From contig NZ_JALDAY010000002.1 of the NCBI RefSeq assembly GCF_022698165.1, positions 1 to 64,000 on the forward strand: 64,000 nucleotides of DNA. The letters run 5' to 3'. This document shows positions 34,934-42,747 of the stretch, in pieces. The notes beneath the pieces were generated by a model that saw only the letters and a list, made by a program, of their open reading frames with translations, was not told where the DNA came from and did no database searches. The DNA comes from Streptomyces cylindrosporus. Lineage in GTDB: Bacteria; Actinomycetota; Actinomycetes; Streptomycetales; Streptomycetaceae. The position numbers and the translations under genes are program-made. Every line of letters starts with the position of its first letter. The first letter of the stretch is position 1.

Positions 34934-36064
34934 ACGACCGCGACGCCAATCCCGGTGAGCCGCCTCATAGACGGCGTCCATCCGCTCCACCACCCGCTGC
35001 ACGCCGTGCTGTTCGCAGACATGAGCCCGCGCCAGCTTGCCCAGTGACCGGCAGCCCTCGCGGTCGGCCAGCAGCGCCGCGACGGCGTCGGCCAGCGCCC
35101 TCGTGTCCCCGGGCGGCACCAGGCCGGTCGGGGCGTACCCGGGCGGGAGGGACTCCCTGGCTCCCGGTACGTCGCTCACGATCACCGGGCAGGAGCACGC
35201 CATGGCCTCCAGCGGAGCGAGTGCCATCCCCTCCCACCGCGACGGCAGCACCACCAGATCGGCCGCGAGGTACCAGTCCCGCGGGTCGGCGACATCGCCG
35301 GCGAAGCGGACCGTGGCGGGCGCCCGTTGCTCCAGCGGCGCGCGGGCGGGTCCGTCCCCGACCAGGGCGAGCCGGGCCCCTGGCACCCGTCGCTCGATGT
35401 CCGGCCAGGCGGTCAGCAGCAGATCCTGGCCCTTCTGGCGGTGCAGCCGGCCGACGCACACCGCGAGCGGCGTCGACTCGTCCACGCCGAGCCCGGCCCG
35501 CGCCGCATGCCGCTCGGCGTCCCGGGCGGCGCCGAAGTGCGCGAGATCCACGCCGTTGGGTACGACCGTGTAGCGGGCCCGGACTCCCACGGCCTCGCCG
35601 TCCGCGCGCTCGGCCTCGCTGACGCACACCAGCCGGTGCGCCCACCGGGACCCGGCCCGCTCCCAGCGCACCGAGGCCCAGTGCAGCGGGCTGCCGCGTT
35701 CGGCGGCGAAGAAGGACCAGGCATGGGGCTGGAACACCGTCGGAAGACGCCCCCGCAGCGCGAGCCGACCCGCCAGACCCGCCTTTGAGCTGTGCAGGTG
35801 CACGAGGTCGGGACGGACCGCGGCGACGATCCGCCGTACTCCTGCCACTTCGGCCGGGGTCGAGCGCCCGGGCGCGCTCACGGCTCGCCACGGGACGACC
35901 TCGACCCCGGCCCGGGCGGCCGACGCGGCCAGCCGGCTGCCCGGGACACAGGCGACGACCACGCGGTCACCCCTGGCCCGCTGCCCGCCGGCCAGGTCGG
36001 CGACCACGGTGGCGACGCCACCCTCGCTCGACTGCGCGATGTGCAGGACGGTACGGCCGCGCAT
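34904..36064 (-). CDS. GT4-family glycosyltransferase
   Basis: 386 aa, ATG 36064 (MRGRTVLHIAQSS) with CTGGGAGG upstream. A GT-B enzyme: N-terminal glycine-rich SSEGGVATVVADLAGGQ, acceptor-domain HLHSSKAGLAGRLALRG, and nucleotide-sugar domain AVCVGRLHRQKGQDLLL, ALVGDGPARAPLE, then VVLPSRWEGMALAPLEAMAC with the E-x7-E donor motif. It transfers one sugar to the growing lipid-linked repeat. Palindromic element copy 5 lies 30 bases upstream, and a companion copy serves the divergent sugar-transferase gene. Donor and acceptor cannot be read from sequence. Confidence 0.92.
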   Translation of the reverse strand: MRGRTVLHIAQSSEGGVATVVADLAGGQRARGDRVVVACVPGSRLAASAARAGVEVVPWRAVSAPGRSTPAEVAGVRRIVAAVRPDLVHLHSSKAGLAGRLALRGRLPTVFQPHAWSFFAAERGSPLHWASVRWERAGSRWAHRLVCVSEAERADGEAVGVRARYTVVPNGVDLAHFGAARDAERHAARAGLGVDESTPLAVCVGRLHRQKGQDLLLTAWPDIERRVPGARLALVGDGPARAPLEQRAPATVRFAGDVADPRDWYLAADLVVLPSRWEGMALAPLEAMACSCPVIVSDVPGARESLPPGYAPTGLVPPGDTRALADAVAALLADREGCRSLGKLARAHVCEQHGVQRVVERMDAVYEAAHRDWRRGRSRPGRAADH

Positions 36065-36090
36065 GTCACGACCTCCCAGGCGTCGATTTC

Positions 36091-36113
36091 GCACATCTAA
36101 TGCGTATACGTAC
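36091..36113 (+). promoter_or_regulatory. Shared palindromic element, copy 5
   Basis: Core ATCTAATGCGTATAC (36095-36109), flanked by GCAC and GTAC. It is the least conserved left half but has an exact right half. 30 bases upstream of the leftward GT4 gene, and 57 bases centre-to-centre from copy 4. Confidence 0.6.
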
Positions 36114-36147
36114 ATCGTCACCCTCGCGCTCTCGACCGGTCAAGAGT

Positions 36148-36170
36148 GTATATTTACGTCGTATACGTAC
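36148..36170 (+). promoter_or_regulatory. Shared palindromic element, copy 4
   Basis: Core ATTTACGTCGTATAC (36152-36166), flanked by GTAT and GTAC. 39 bases upstream of the sugar-transferase ATG at 36206. A TATATT at 36149-36154 overlaps the left half and could be part of a -10 box. Confidence 0.7.
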
Positions 36171-36205
36171 AGGTCTGGCCACTCGGTTCCAAGGGGTGCT
36201 TCCAG

Positions 36206-37597
36206 ATGGCGACGCTGAGCACGACCCGAGAAGACACGCCGCGAGCGCAGCGAGGCCTCGACGGCACACCGCGTCGAAGCAGCGGCTGCCATGTGCCGGT
36301 GGTCCCGTTCCTGGCCATGGACGCGCTTGCCGCCCTCACGGCATCCCTTGCCGTCCTCGTGCTCTTCGACCGGTGGCCGGTGCCCGCCGTCCTTCCCGCC
36401 GCTTGGCTGCTGTCCCTGGCGACACAGCGGGCGTACGAGCAGCACTGTCTGCGGGCCGGGACGGACGAGTTTCATCGCGTGCTCAGTGCCGCCGGGCTCG
36501 TCGCCGTGGCCGCGAGCGTGGCGTGGTGGTTCTCGCCCGGAGCCGAACTGCTGCACGACACGCTGTTCGCGCTGCCCATCGCGGTGACGGTCGCTCTGGT
36601 GCTGCGCGGGCTGCGGCAGTCGAGGATCCGGGCGGGGTGGCGCCGCGGCCTGCGTCTGGAGCGTGCCCTAGTGGTCGGACCTGACGGCGCCGTGGCCGTG
36701 TTCACGGCCCTGCTGCGAGACGGAGGCACCTGTGAGCTCGAAGCCGTCGGCGCCTGTGGAGCGGAGGACACCCTCGAAGCGGTACGGCGCACCGGCTGCG
36801 ACGCTGTCGTGGTGCTGCCCGGGCCCTGGCTGGACGCCGACCTGCTGCGGAGGCTGTCCTGGGAGCTCCAGGGCGAGGGCGTCGAGCTCCTGCTCGCGCC
36901 GGTGCTGGCGGACGTGGCGGCGGCCCGGCTGGCCGTGACACCGGTCGCCGGGCTCCCCCTGATGGCACTGCACGGACCCACGCTCTCCCGGCTCCCCCGC
37001 ATCCCCAAGGAACTGACGGACCGTCTACTCGCCGCAGTCGGCCTGCTCCTCCTGTCACCGCTGCTGCTGCTCATCGCCCTGGTCGTACGGCTCGACAGCC
37101 CGGGTCCGGCACTGTTCAGGCACAGCCGGGTGGGACTGCACGGCCGGGAGTTCACCCTGCTGAAGTTCCGCACGATGTGCCGGGACGCCGAGCAGCGCAA
37201 GGCCGGACTCGCCGGACTCAACCAGTACGGCGACGGAGCGTTCTTCAAGATCACCGACGATCCGAGGATCACCCGGGTCGGCGCCTTTCTGCGCCACTGG
37301 TCGCTGGACGAACTCCCGCAGCTGCTGAACGTGGTGGCGGGCCGGATGTCGCTCGTCGGACCGCGCCCGCTGCCACCCGACGAGGTGGTCGGCCTGCCGG
37401 AGGAGTTCCGACGACACCGGATGCTGGTGAAACCGGGGCTGAGCGGGTTGTGGCAGGTGAGCGGCCGCTCCGACCTCCCGCCGGACGAGCGGATGCGGCT
37501 CGACACGAGCTATGTGGAGAACTGGTCGACCGCACTCGACCTGCGGATCCTGGCGCGTACCCCCGGGGCGGTGGTCCGCGGGACCGGTGCCTACTGA
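36206..37597 (+). CDS. Polyprenyl glycosylphosphotransferase (initiating sugar transferase)
   Basis: 463 aa, ATG 36206 (MATLSTTRED) with AAGGGG upstream. About four N-terminal membrane segments (residues about 30-145) and a Rossmann-like middle region precede the conserved transferase domain (residues about 265-463): DRLLAAVGLLLLSPLLLLI membrane hairpin, DSPGPALFRHSRVGLHG, FTLLKFRTM, then DPRITRVGAFLRHWSLDELPQ and GRMSLVGPRPL. This is the WbaP/CpsE/ExoY class, which loads the first sugar-1-phosphate onto undecaprenyl phosphate. It should start repeat-unit synthesis for the whole locus. A palindromic element precedes it; the ATP-grasp gene follows after 19 bases. Confidence 0.94.
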   Translation: MATLSTTREDTPRAQRGLDGTPRRSSGCHVPVVPFLAMDALAALTASLAVLVLFDRWPVPAVLPAAWLLSLATQRAYEQHCLRAGTDEFHRVLSAAGLVAVAASVAWWFSPGAELLHDTLFALPIAVTVALVLRGLRQSRIRAGWRRGLRLERALVVGPDGAVAVFTALLRDGGTCELEAVGACGAEDTLEAVRRTGCDAVVVLPGPWLDADLLRRLSWELQGEGVELLLAPVLADVAAARLAVTPVAGLPLMALHGPTLSRLPRIPKELTDRLLAAVGLLLLSPLLLLIALVVRLDSPGPALFRHSRVGLHGREFTLLKFRTMCRDAEQRKAGLAGLNQYGDGAFFKITDDPRITRVGAFLRHWSLDELPQLLNVVAGRMSLVGPRPLPPDEVVGLPEEFRRHRMLVKPGLSGLWQVSGRSDLPPDERMRLDTSYVENWSTALDLRILARTPGAVVRGTGAY

Positions 37598-37616
37598 CGA
37601 ACGGACCGAGGCCGCC

Positions 37617-38828
37617 ATGGATCACGATGTGCCCGCCCTGCTGGTGAAAGTGGGCCGCTCCCCGCAGAACCACGGCTGTCTCGGGGCGTTGCGGAGCCTG
37701 GGCAGGGCCGGCGTCCCCGTCTACGCCCTGGTCGAGGACCGGTTCACCCCCTGTGCCGTCTCCCGTCATCTCACCGGCCGGTTCGTCGTGCCGACGACGG
37801 GCCTGGAGGACCCGGAGGCCCTCGCCTCGACACTGGCCGGCATCGGCCGCGAGATCGGACGCAGGGCCGTCGCCGTGCCGACCGACGACGAGTCGGCCGT
37901 ACTGCTGGCCGAGCATGCCGAACGCCTCGCGGAGTGGTTCCTGCTGCCTCCGGTGCCGCCCGGCCTGCCCCGCAGGCTGGCGAGCAAGGAGGGCATGCGC
38001 CGGATCTGCATCGAGCACGGCGTGCCGACACCGCGTGCCCACGCTCCCGCCGACCGGGCACAACTGGTCGCCTTCGCCCGCGAGTTGCGCTATCCCGTGG
38101 TGCTGAAGAACCTGGAGGCCTACACCAGGGTGCGCTCCCCCGTGGTGGGACACACCACCGTGGTCCACGACGAGGACGAACTGCTAACCCTGATCGGATC
38201 CTGCGAGGCGCCGTCGGTCCTGATGCAGGAGTACATTCCGCCGTCCGAGGCCGAGGACTGGATCACCCACCTCTACTGCGGGGCGCACGGCACGCCCGAG
38301 GCCGTGTTCACCGGGTACAAGGTCCGCTCCTGGCCGGTGCGCAGCGGGGCCACCACCAGGGCCTGGGCCTGGGCCAACCCGCCTCTCGCCCGGCTGGCCG
38401 CGGACCTGTGCCGGCGAATCGGGTACAGCGGCGTGGCCGATCTCGACTGGCGCTACGACCGGCGGGACGGCCGGTACAAGCTCGTCGACTTCAATCCACG
38501 CGTCGGTGCGCAGTTCCGGCTCTTCGAGGACGCGCACGGCGTGGACGTGGTCCGGGCGATGTACCTGGACCTGACCGGCTGCCGGATCCCCCACGCGCAT
38601 CAGTCGTACGGCCGGATGTTCGTCGTGGGCCAGCTGGACGTGCTGTCCGCCGCCATCGGCGCCTGGCAGGAGCGCCGGCTCCCATCGGCGGTGCTGCCCC
38701 GGCGCGGAACCGAGCGGGCCTGGCTGAGCTGGGACGACCCCTGGCCGGCGGTCGCCGAGTCGGTGCGCTTCGGCGGCACGGTCGCGCGGCGGGTCACCAG
38801 GCCGCTGCGCCCCCGGCAACCCGCGTGA
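37617..38828 (+). CDS. ATP-grasp domain ligase
   Basis: 403 aa, ATG 37617 with GACCGAGG upstream. N-terminal Rossmann-like part (GRSPQNHGCLGALRSLGRAG), then an ATP-grasp fold: SKEGMRRICIEHGVPTPRA, lysine-containing YPVVLKNLEAYTRV, LMQEYIPPSEAEDWITHLY with the hinge Glu, and the metal-binding block YKLVDFNPRVGAQFRLFED (Asp, Asn). Such carboxylate-amine ligases join an acid to an amine through an acyl phosphate. Its position between the initiating transferase and an FAD oxidoreductase suggests that it decorates the sugar polymer, for instance with an amino acid. This is inference. Its last 35 bases overlap the convergent FAD gene. Confidence 0.87.
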   Translation: MDHDVPALLVKVGRSPQNHGCLGALRSLGRAGVPVYALVEDRFTPCAVSRHLTGRFVVPTTGLEDPEALASTLAGIGREIGRRAVAVPTDDESAVLLAEHAERLAEWFLLPPVPPGLPRRLASKEGMRRICIEHGVPTPRAHAPADRAQLVAFARELRYPVVLKNLEAYTRVRSPVVGHTTVVHDEDELLTLIGSCEAPSVLMQEYIPPSEAEDWITHLYCGAHGTPEAVFTGYKVRSWPVRSGATTRAWAWANPPLARLAADLCRRIGYSGVADLDWRYDRRDGRYKLVDFNPRVGAQFRLFEDAHGVDVVRAMYLDLTGCRIPHAHQSYGRMFVVGQLDVLSAAIGAWQERRLPSAVLPRRGTERAWLSWDDPWPAVAESVRFGGTVARRVTRPLRPRQPA

Positions 38829-40062
38829 GGACGCCCGCTCCGCCGCCCCTTTCGCTCACCGCCGCGCTGATGCGCCGGGCGGCGAACCCGGCTCCGGAGA
38901 CGAACCGCAGCAGGGGGCCGAACGTCGGGGCGGCGGCCAGCCCGGTGAAGTACAGACCGGGGACCGAGGCCTCGAAGTCCGCCGAGAGCCGAGGGGCACC
39001 GGCGGTCCTGGCCACCTCACGCCGCAGCCCGGGACTCAGCAGCTCCAGCCGGTCGAGGTCCACCCGGTAGCCGGTACCGGCGATCACATGGTCGGCCCGC
39101 AGCGTCAGGGCGTCACCCGCCGGGCCCTCCAGTTGAAGCCGCACACCGCCGCCCGCCTCGGGTACCGCCGAGCGGATGCGGCAGCCGCGCCGCACGGAGA
39201 ACCGTCCGTCGACCCGGTCCCGTAGCCACCAGGCCCCGTAGGGACCGAGGACGGTACGCAGGAAGTGGGCCCGGACGGGACCGGGAAGGTGGCGGTAGAG
39301 GGCCGGACCCCTGCTGCAGGCCACGAGCGGCCAGCCGTCTCCCAGAAGGGAGTTCGGGTACATCAGCCGTTCCCGCAGCGAACGCTCGACCGGCCGGTCC
39401 ACGGGCGGTGGCGAGCCGAAGACCACCGAGCCGGCACGCGCGACGACAGTCGGCAGCGCACCGGCCTCGTGCAGCAGCGCGGCGCTCTCCAGCGCCGACT
39501 GCCCGGCCCCGACCACCACCACGTCCTGTCCCTCGAACCGCGACAGATCCACATGGTCCGCCGTATGGGACACGAGTCCGCCCTCCCGCAGACGCGCGAG
39601 GACGGGCGGCACATGGGCGAACTCGACGATGCCCGTGGCCACCACGACCGCGCGGCTGCCGAACTCCTCACCGGAGTCCAGGACCACCCGGAATCCTCCG
39701 CCGGGAGCCTTCTCGATACGGCGCACCGCCACCCGTTCGAGCTCGGGTACGCAGTGCTGCTGGAACCAGAGCCCGTACCGGATGAACTCGGCAATGGGCA
39801 CCGGGGCCCGCTCGCCTCTGGGTGGCCGTCCCTCCGAGACGCAGAAGTCCGCGAGCCCCCACCCTGGTTCCGGCGCGGAGATGGAGGACGAGAAGGGGGA
39901 CGACTTGAGGTACATGCCCTCCGGCATATGTGATCGCCAGCCGTCCATCGGCTCGCCGAAGACACGCAGCGGGACCTTGCGGGACTTGAGGTGAGCAGCC
40001 GCGGCCAGGCCGTACGGCCCGGCACCGACGACCGTGACGAGTTCTTCCTGTTCTGGGCTCAC
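38794..40062 (-). CDS. FAD-dependent monooxygenase-like protein (CzcO/FMO type)
   Basis: 422 aa, GTG 40062 (VSPEQEELVTVVG) with GGGAG 6 bases upstream; the much longer frame upstream has no start signals. It has the two dinucleotide motifs of flavin monooxygenases: VVGAGPYGLAAAAHL (FAD, residues about 11-25) and VVVVGAGQSALESAALLHEA (NADPH, residues about 165-185), with VVVATGIVEF between them and a closing IAGTGYRVDLDRLELL. The family oxidises heteroatoms or carbonyls in small molecules. It lies opposite the ATP-grasp gene with a 35-base tail overlap, and shares the intergenic control region with tetR. A tailoring role in glycopolymer decoration is my suggestion. A redox enzyme unrelated to the polymer is possible. 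Confidence 0.86.
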   Translation of the reverse strand: MSPEQEELVTVVGAGPYGLAAAAHLKSRKVPLRVFGEPMDGWRSHMPEGMYLKSSPFSSSISAPEPGWGLADFCVSEGRPPRGERAPVPIAEFIRYGLWFQQHCVPELERVAVRRIEKAPGGGFRVVLDSGEEFGSRAVVVATGIVEFAHVPPVLARLREGGLVSHTADHVDLSRFEGQDVVVVGAGQSALESAALLHEAGALPTVVARAGSVVFGSPPPVDRPVERSLRERLMYPNSLLGDGWPLVACSRGPALYRHLPGPVRAHFLRTVLGPYGAWWLRDRVDGRFSVRRGCRIRSAVPEAGGGVRLQLEGPAGDALTLRADHVIAGTGYRVDLDRLELLSPGLRREVARTAGAPRLSADFEASVPGLYFTGLAAAPTFGPLLRFVSGAGFAARRISAAVSERGGGAGVLTRVAGGAAAW

Positions 40063-40081
40063 GACGTGCTCCCAGCTCGCT

Positions 40082-40110
40082 TCTATTCCGTCAATTGTAC
40101 CAATTATCAA
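40082..40110 (-). promoter_or_regulatory. Probable promoter of the FAD gene with embedded dyad
   Basis: On the minus strand TTGATA (40110-40105) and AATAGA (40087-40082) are 17 bases apart in an AT-rich patch, giving a leader of about 12 bases before GTG 40062. The spacer holds AATTGTACCAATT (40093-40105), 5-bp arms around TAC, a possible second operator. Confidence 0.4.
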
Positions 40111-40166
40111 GGTATATGGCCGTTTGGGAGCACACCTCGGATGCTTCGTCACGCTACGCTTACCAT

Positions 40167-40189
40167 GCATGTTTACTTCGTATACGGGC
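40167..40189 (+). promoter_or_regulatory. Shared palindromic element, copy 6
   Basis: Core GTTTACTTCGTATAC (40171-40185), flanked by GCAT and GGGC. It is 27 bases upstream of the tetR start and 108 bases from the divergent FAD gene. Its position suits autoregulation by the TetR protein. Confidence 0.65.
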
Positions 40190-40212
40190 ATCGCATCCCC
40201 GAGGGGCATGGC

Positions 40213-40944
40213 ATGGCGAAGGAAAAGAAACCGGCGCCCGGCAGGCGGGCCGGGGACCAGGGGCGGTACGGCCGGCTGAGCCGGGAGCGGGTGCTGGCCA
40301 CGGCTCTGGAGCTGGTCGACCGCGAGGGCCTCTCGGCGCTGAGCATGCGCAAGGTGGGTGCCGAGCTGGGCGTGGAGGCCATGGCGCTGTACCGGTACGC
40401 GGACGGCAAGGACGGACTGCTGGACGGCCTGGTCGAGGCCCTCTACACCGAGCTGGAGGAGCGTCTGGCGGCCGGCCCCGGTGACGCCGGGTCGGGCCGC
40501 CGTCGCCGAGGCCCCGCGTGGCGCGCCGAGCTGCACCGGATCGCCGAGGCCACCTATCAGGTGGCCCTGGCGCACCCCCAGGCGGTGCCGCTGCTGGCGA
40601 CCCGGATGCTGGCGGTGCCGATGGCCCGGCGGCCGTTGGCCGTTCTCCGCGACCACGAACGGATCCTGGGCCTGCTCGAAGCGGCCGGATTCGAGGAGGA
40701 GCAGGCCGTCGCGGTCTTCCGGGCCTGCACCAGCTGGGTTCTGGGCTACGTCTTCGTGGAGCTGCGCGCCATGGTGGACAACCCCGAGGAGACCGATCCC
40801 GCGTTCCGGCTGGGGCTGCACCGCATGCCGGTGCAGGAGCTGCCGAGGCTCCGCGAGGCGGCCCCGGCGCTCGCCGAGCACGGCGGCCCCGCGGAGCTGG
40901 CCGCCGGTCTCGACGCCCTGCTCGACCGCTTCACGGCGCGGTAG
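40213..40944 (+). CDS. TetR-family transcriptional regulator
   Basis: 243 aa, ATG 40213 (MAKEKKPAPGRR) with GAGGGG upstream. N-terminal helix-turn-helix SRERVLATALELVDREGLSA then LSMRKVGAELGVEAMALYRY (residues about 22-62). The C-terminal ligand domain, with ERILGLLEAAGFEEEQAVAVF and SWVLGYVFVELR, resembles the tetracycline-repressor C-terminal type. A palindromic element found five more times across the polysaccharide locus lies just upstream. TetR proteins bind such palindromes as dimers of dimers or dimers, so this is the leading candidate controller of the locus. Ligand unknown. Confidence 0.92.
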   Translation: MAKEKKPAPGRRAGDQGRYGRLSRERVLATALELVDREGLSALSMRKVGAELGVEAMALYRYADGKDGLLDGLVEALYTELEERLAAGPGDAGSGRRRRGPAWRAELHRIAEATYQVALAHPQAVPLLATRMLAVPMARRPLAVLRDHERILGLLEAAGFEEEQAVAVFRACTSWVLGYVFVELRAMVDNPEETDPAFRLGLHRMPVQELPRLREAAPALAEHGGPAELAAGLDALLDRFTAR

Positions 40945-40947
40945 GCC

Positions 40948-41439
40948 TCACTGCCGGGCCGCCCCCGTCGTCGACCCGGCCGTCGCGGTCGGGCGCTGCC
41001 CCGGTCCCACCGGCCCGTAGTCCGTCAGGACCAGGTCCTTCGCCCTGCGGAACTCGTCGTCCGTGATGTCGCCGCGGGTGCGCATCTCGGAGAGTTTCGC
41101 CAGTTCGTCGGCGCTGCTGTGGCGGGGCTCCGTGCTCTGGGCGGTGCGGCGGATGTAGTCGTCGAAGGCCTGCTGCTGCCCGCGCGCCTGCGCCGCCTCC
41201 CGGCGGCCCATGTTCTTGCCGCGCGCGATGACGTAGACGAAGACGCCCAGGAAGGGCAGGAGGAGGACGAAGACCAGCCAGCCGGCCTTGGCCCAGCCGC
41301 TCATGGCGTCGTCGCGGAAGACGTCCACGACGATCCGGAAGAGCAGGATGAACCACATGATCCACAGGAAGAACCAGAGCATGGTCCAGAAGACGTTCAA
41401 CAGCGGATAGTCGTAAGCGAGGTACATCGGCGCACTCAC
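40948..41439 (-). CDS. Membrane protein with PLDc_N-like segment and SHOCT domain
   Basis: 163 aa, GTG 41439 (VSAPMYLAYDYP) with GAGGAGAGG upstream. Two hydrophobic segments (residues about 12-36 and 50-72), LFRIVVDVFRDDAMSGWAKAGW and FLGVFVYVIARGKNMGRRE, are typical of the small PLDc_N proteins. The C-terminal region LAKLSEMRTRGDITDDEFRRAKDLVL is the SHOCT oligomerisation motif. Common in Streptomyces with no established role. It ends 3 bases from the convergent tetR gene. Confidence 0.85.
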   Translation of the reverse strand: MSAPMYLAYDYPLLNVFWTMLWFFLWIMWFILLFRIVVDVFRDDAMSGWAKAGWLVFVLLLPFLGVFVYVIARGKNMGRREAAQARGQQQAFDDYIRRTAQSTEPRHSSADELAKLSEMRTRGDITDDEFRRAKDLVLTDYGPVGPGQRPTATAGSTTGAARQ

Positions 41440-41518
41440 AGCCTCTCCTCGTCCAGGCCGCACACGCGGCACCGGTTCCTGCCGTCATCACCGTGCCCAC
41501 GCCAAGGCGCCCTCGGCC

Positions 41519-42151
41519 TCACTCGGAGCGGGTGAGCCTGGCCCGCCAGGCGAGGGCCAGCACCAGTTCGGCCAGCCCGAGCAGCACGAGCCACAGTCCG
41601 ACCAAGCGGGTCAGGGCGCGGGCCGACTCGGCGGGCATCGCCAGGACCACCACGCCCGCGACGATCGCGAGCACGGCCACCCCGAAGAGGAAGCCGCGGT
41701 GCGGCAGGCCCTTGGCGGCGATGGCCGTGTAGAGCGTGAGGATGCCGGACGCCAGCCACACGATCCCGACGATCAGGGAGAGCGTGGCGATGGTCTGCAG
41801 CGGGTTGCGCAGACACAGGACGCCGGCGAGGACGTACAGCATCGACACCAGCAGGCCGGTGAGGCGTTCGCCGTGGTCCTCGCGGGCGAAGGACGCCACG
41901 AAACGGAAGGCGCCGATCACCAGCAGGTAGAGGCCGATGAGGACGGCCAGCACGTGCAGGGTCTCGTCCGGCCAGACCAGCACCAGGACACCTGGTACGA
42001 GCGTGGCGAGCGCGGAGCCCAGGAGCCAGAGCCACGACCCGCCGAGGCCGGCCAGGACCTCGGACGGGTCACCCGCGGGGGCTGCGGGGGGCGACGGATC
42101 GGGCAACGGTTCCGGTCCGGTACGGGCTTCAGGACGATGTGACGCCGTCAT
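41519..42151 (-). CDS. HdeD/DUF308-family membrane protein
   Basis: 210 aa, ATG 42151 (MTASHRPEART) with GGTGAGGAGAG upstream. The cytoplasmic, proline-rich N-terminus of about 40 residues is followed by six hydrophobic segments in the two-fold DUF308 pattern, including PGVLVLVWPDETLHVLAVLI and LSLIVGIVWLASGILTLYTAI. HdeD proteins are linked to acid stress in enterics; the role in actinomycetes is unknown. It is 79 bases upstream of the SHOCT gene on the same strand. Confidence 0.87.
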   Translation of the reverse strand: MTASHRPEARTGPEPLPDPSPPAAPAGDPSEVLAGLGGSWLWLLGSALATLVPGVLVLVWPDETLHVLAVLIGLYLLVIGAFRFVASFAREDHGERLTGLLVSMLYVLAGVLCLRNPLQTIATLSLIVGIVWLASGILTLYTAIAAKGLPHRGFLFGVAVLAIVAGVVVLAMPAESARALTRLVGLWLVLLGLAELVLALAWRARLTRSE

Positions 42152-42216
42152 GACTTCTCTCCTCACCCATGACTCCTCCTCGGTGCGTACGCGTCGGTGC
42201 GTGGGCGCGCAGTCGG

Positions 42217-42747
42217 TCAATGCGTCAGGAAGATCTTCAGTACGATGATCAGCAGGCCCAGCAGCAGGTTCACCGAGGCGGTGACCGTCACCAGGCGCCA
42301 GGAGGCACCGGCGCTGCGGGCCGCGGCCGCCGACCAGCCGACCTGCCCCGCCACCGCGACGGAGAGGGCCAGCCAGAGGGCGCCCTGCAGTTCGAGGCCG
42401 AGCAGGGGGCTCACCGCCACAGCGGCGGCCGGCGGAACGGCCGCCTTGACGATCGGCCACTCGTCCCGGCACACCTCCAGCACCGCCTTCCGGTCCAGGC
42501 TGCGCTGGGCCATCCGCGCCCCGAACAGCTGGGCGTGCACATGACCCAGCCAGAACGCCAGCCCGGTGCACAACAGCAGCAGCACCAGCCGAAGGCGCGG
42601 GAACGACTCCACGGCGCCCGCGCCCACGACCACGGAGGCGGCGAGCATCGAGCCGTAGACACCGCCGGTGTAGTCGGCGTGCGCCCTGTGTTCGGCGCGG
42701 TGCGACCCGGTGGTGGCCGGGTCGCAGCGAGCCTGTCCGGTACTCAA
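42217..42747 (-). CDS. Small polytopic membrane protein, paralogue of 1400-1912
   Basis: About 176 aa. TTG 42747 overlaps the GH15 stop (TTGA), and no ATG or GTG is available before the first membrane block, so coupled TTG initiation is proposed. Four to five hydrophobic segments. Blocks YTGGVYGSMLAASVVVG, GHVHAQLFGARMA, DEWPIVKAAVPPAA and LLGLLIIVLKIFLTH align with those of the protein at 1400-1912. Function unknown. The likely operon partner is the GH15 enzyme. Confidence 0.72.
   Translation of the reverse strand: MSTGQARCDPATTGSHRAEHRAHADYTGGVYGSMLAASVVVGAGAVESFPRLRLVLLLLCTGLAFWLGHVHAQLFGARMAQRSLDRKAVLEVCRDEWPIVKAAVPPAAAVAVSPLLGLELQGALWLALSVAVAGQVGWSAAAARSAGASWRLVTVTASVNLLLGLLIIVLKIFLTH

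Noticed and set aside
38794..40881. 695-residue leftward frame continuing upstream of the FAD gene
   Set aside because: The N-terminal 270 residues are antisense to tetR; GTG 40062 has a good ribosome site and the FAD motif follows at once.
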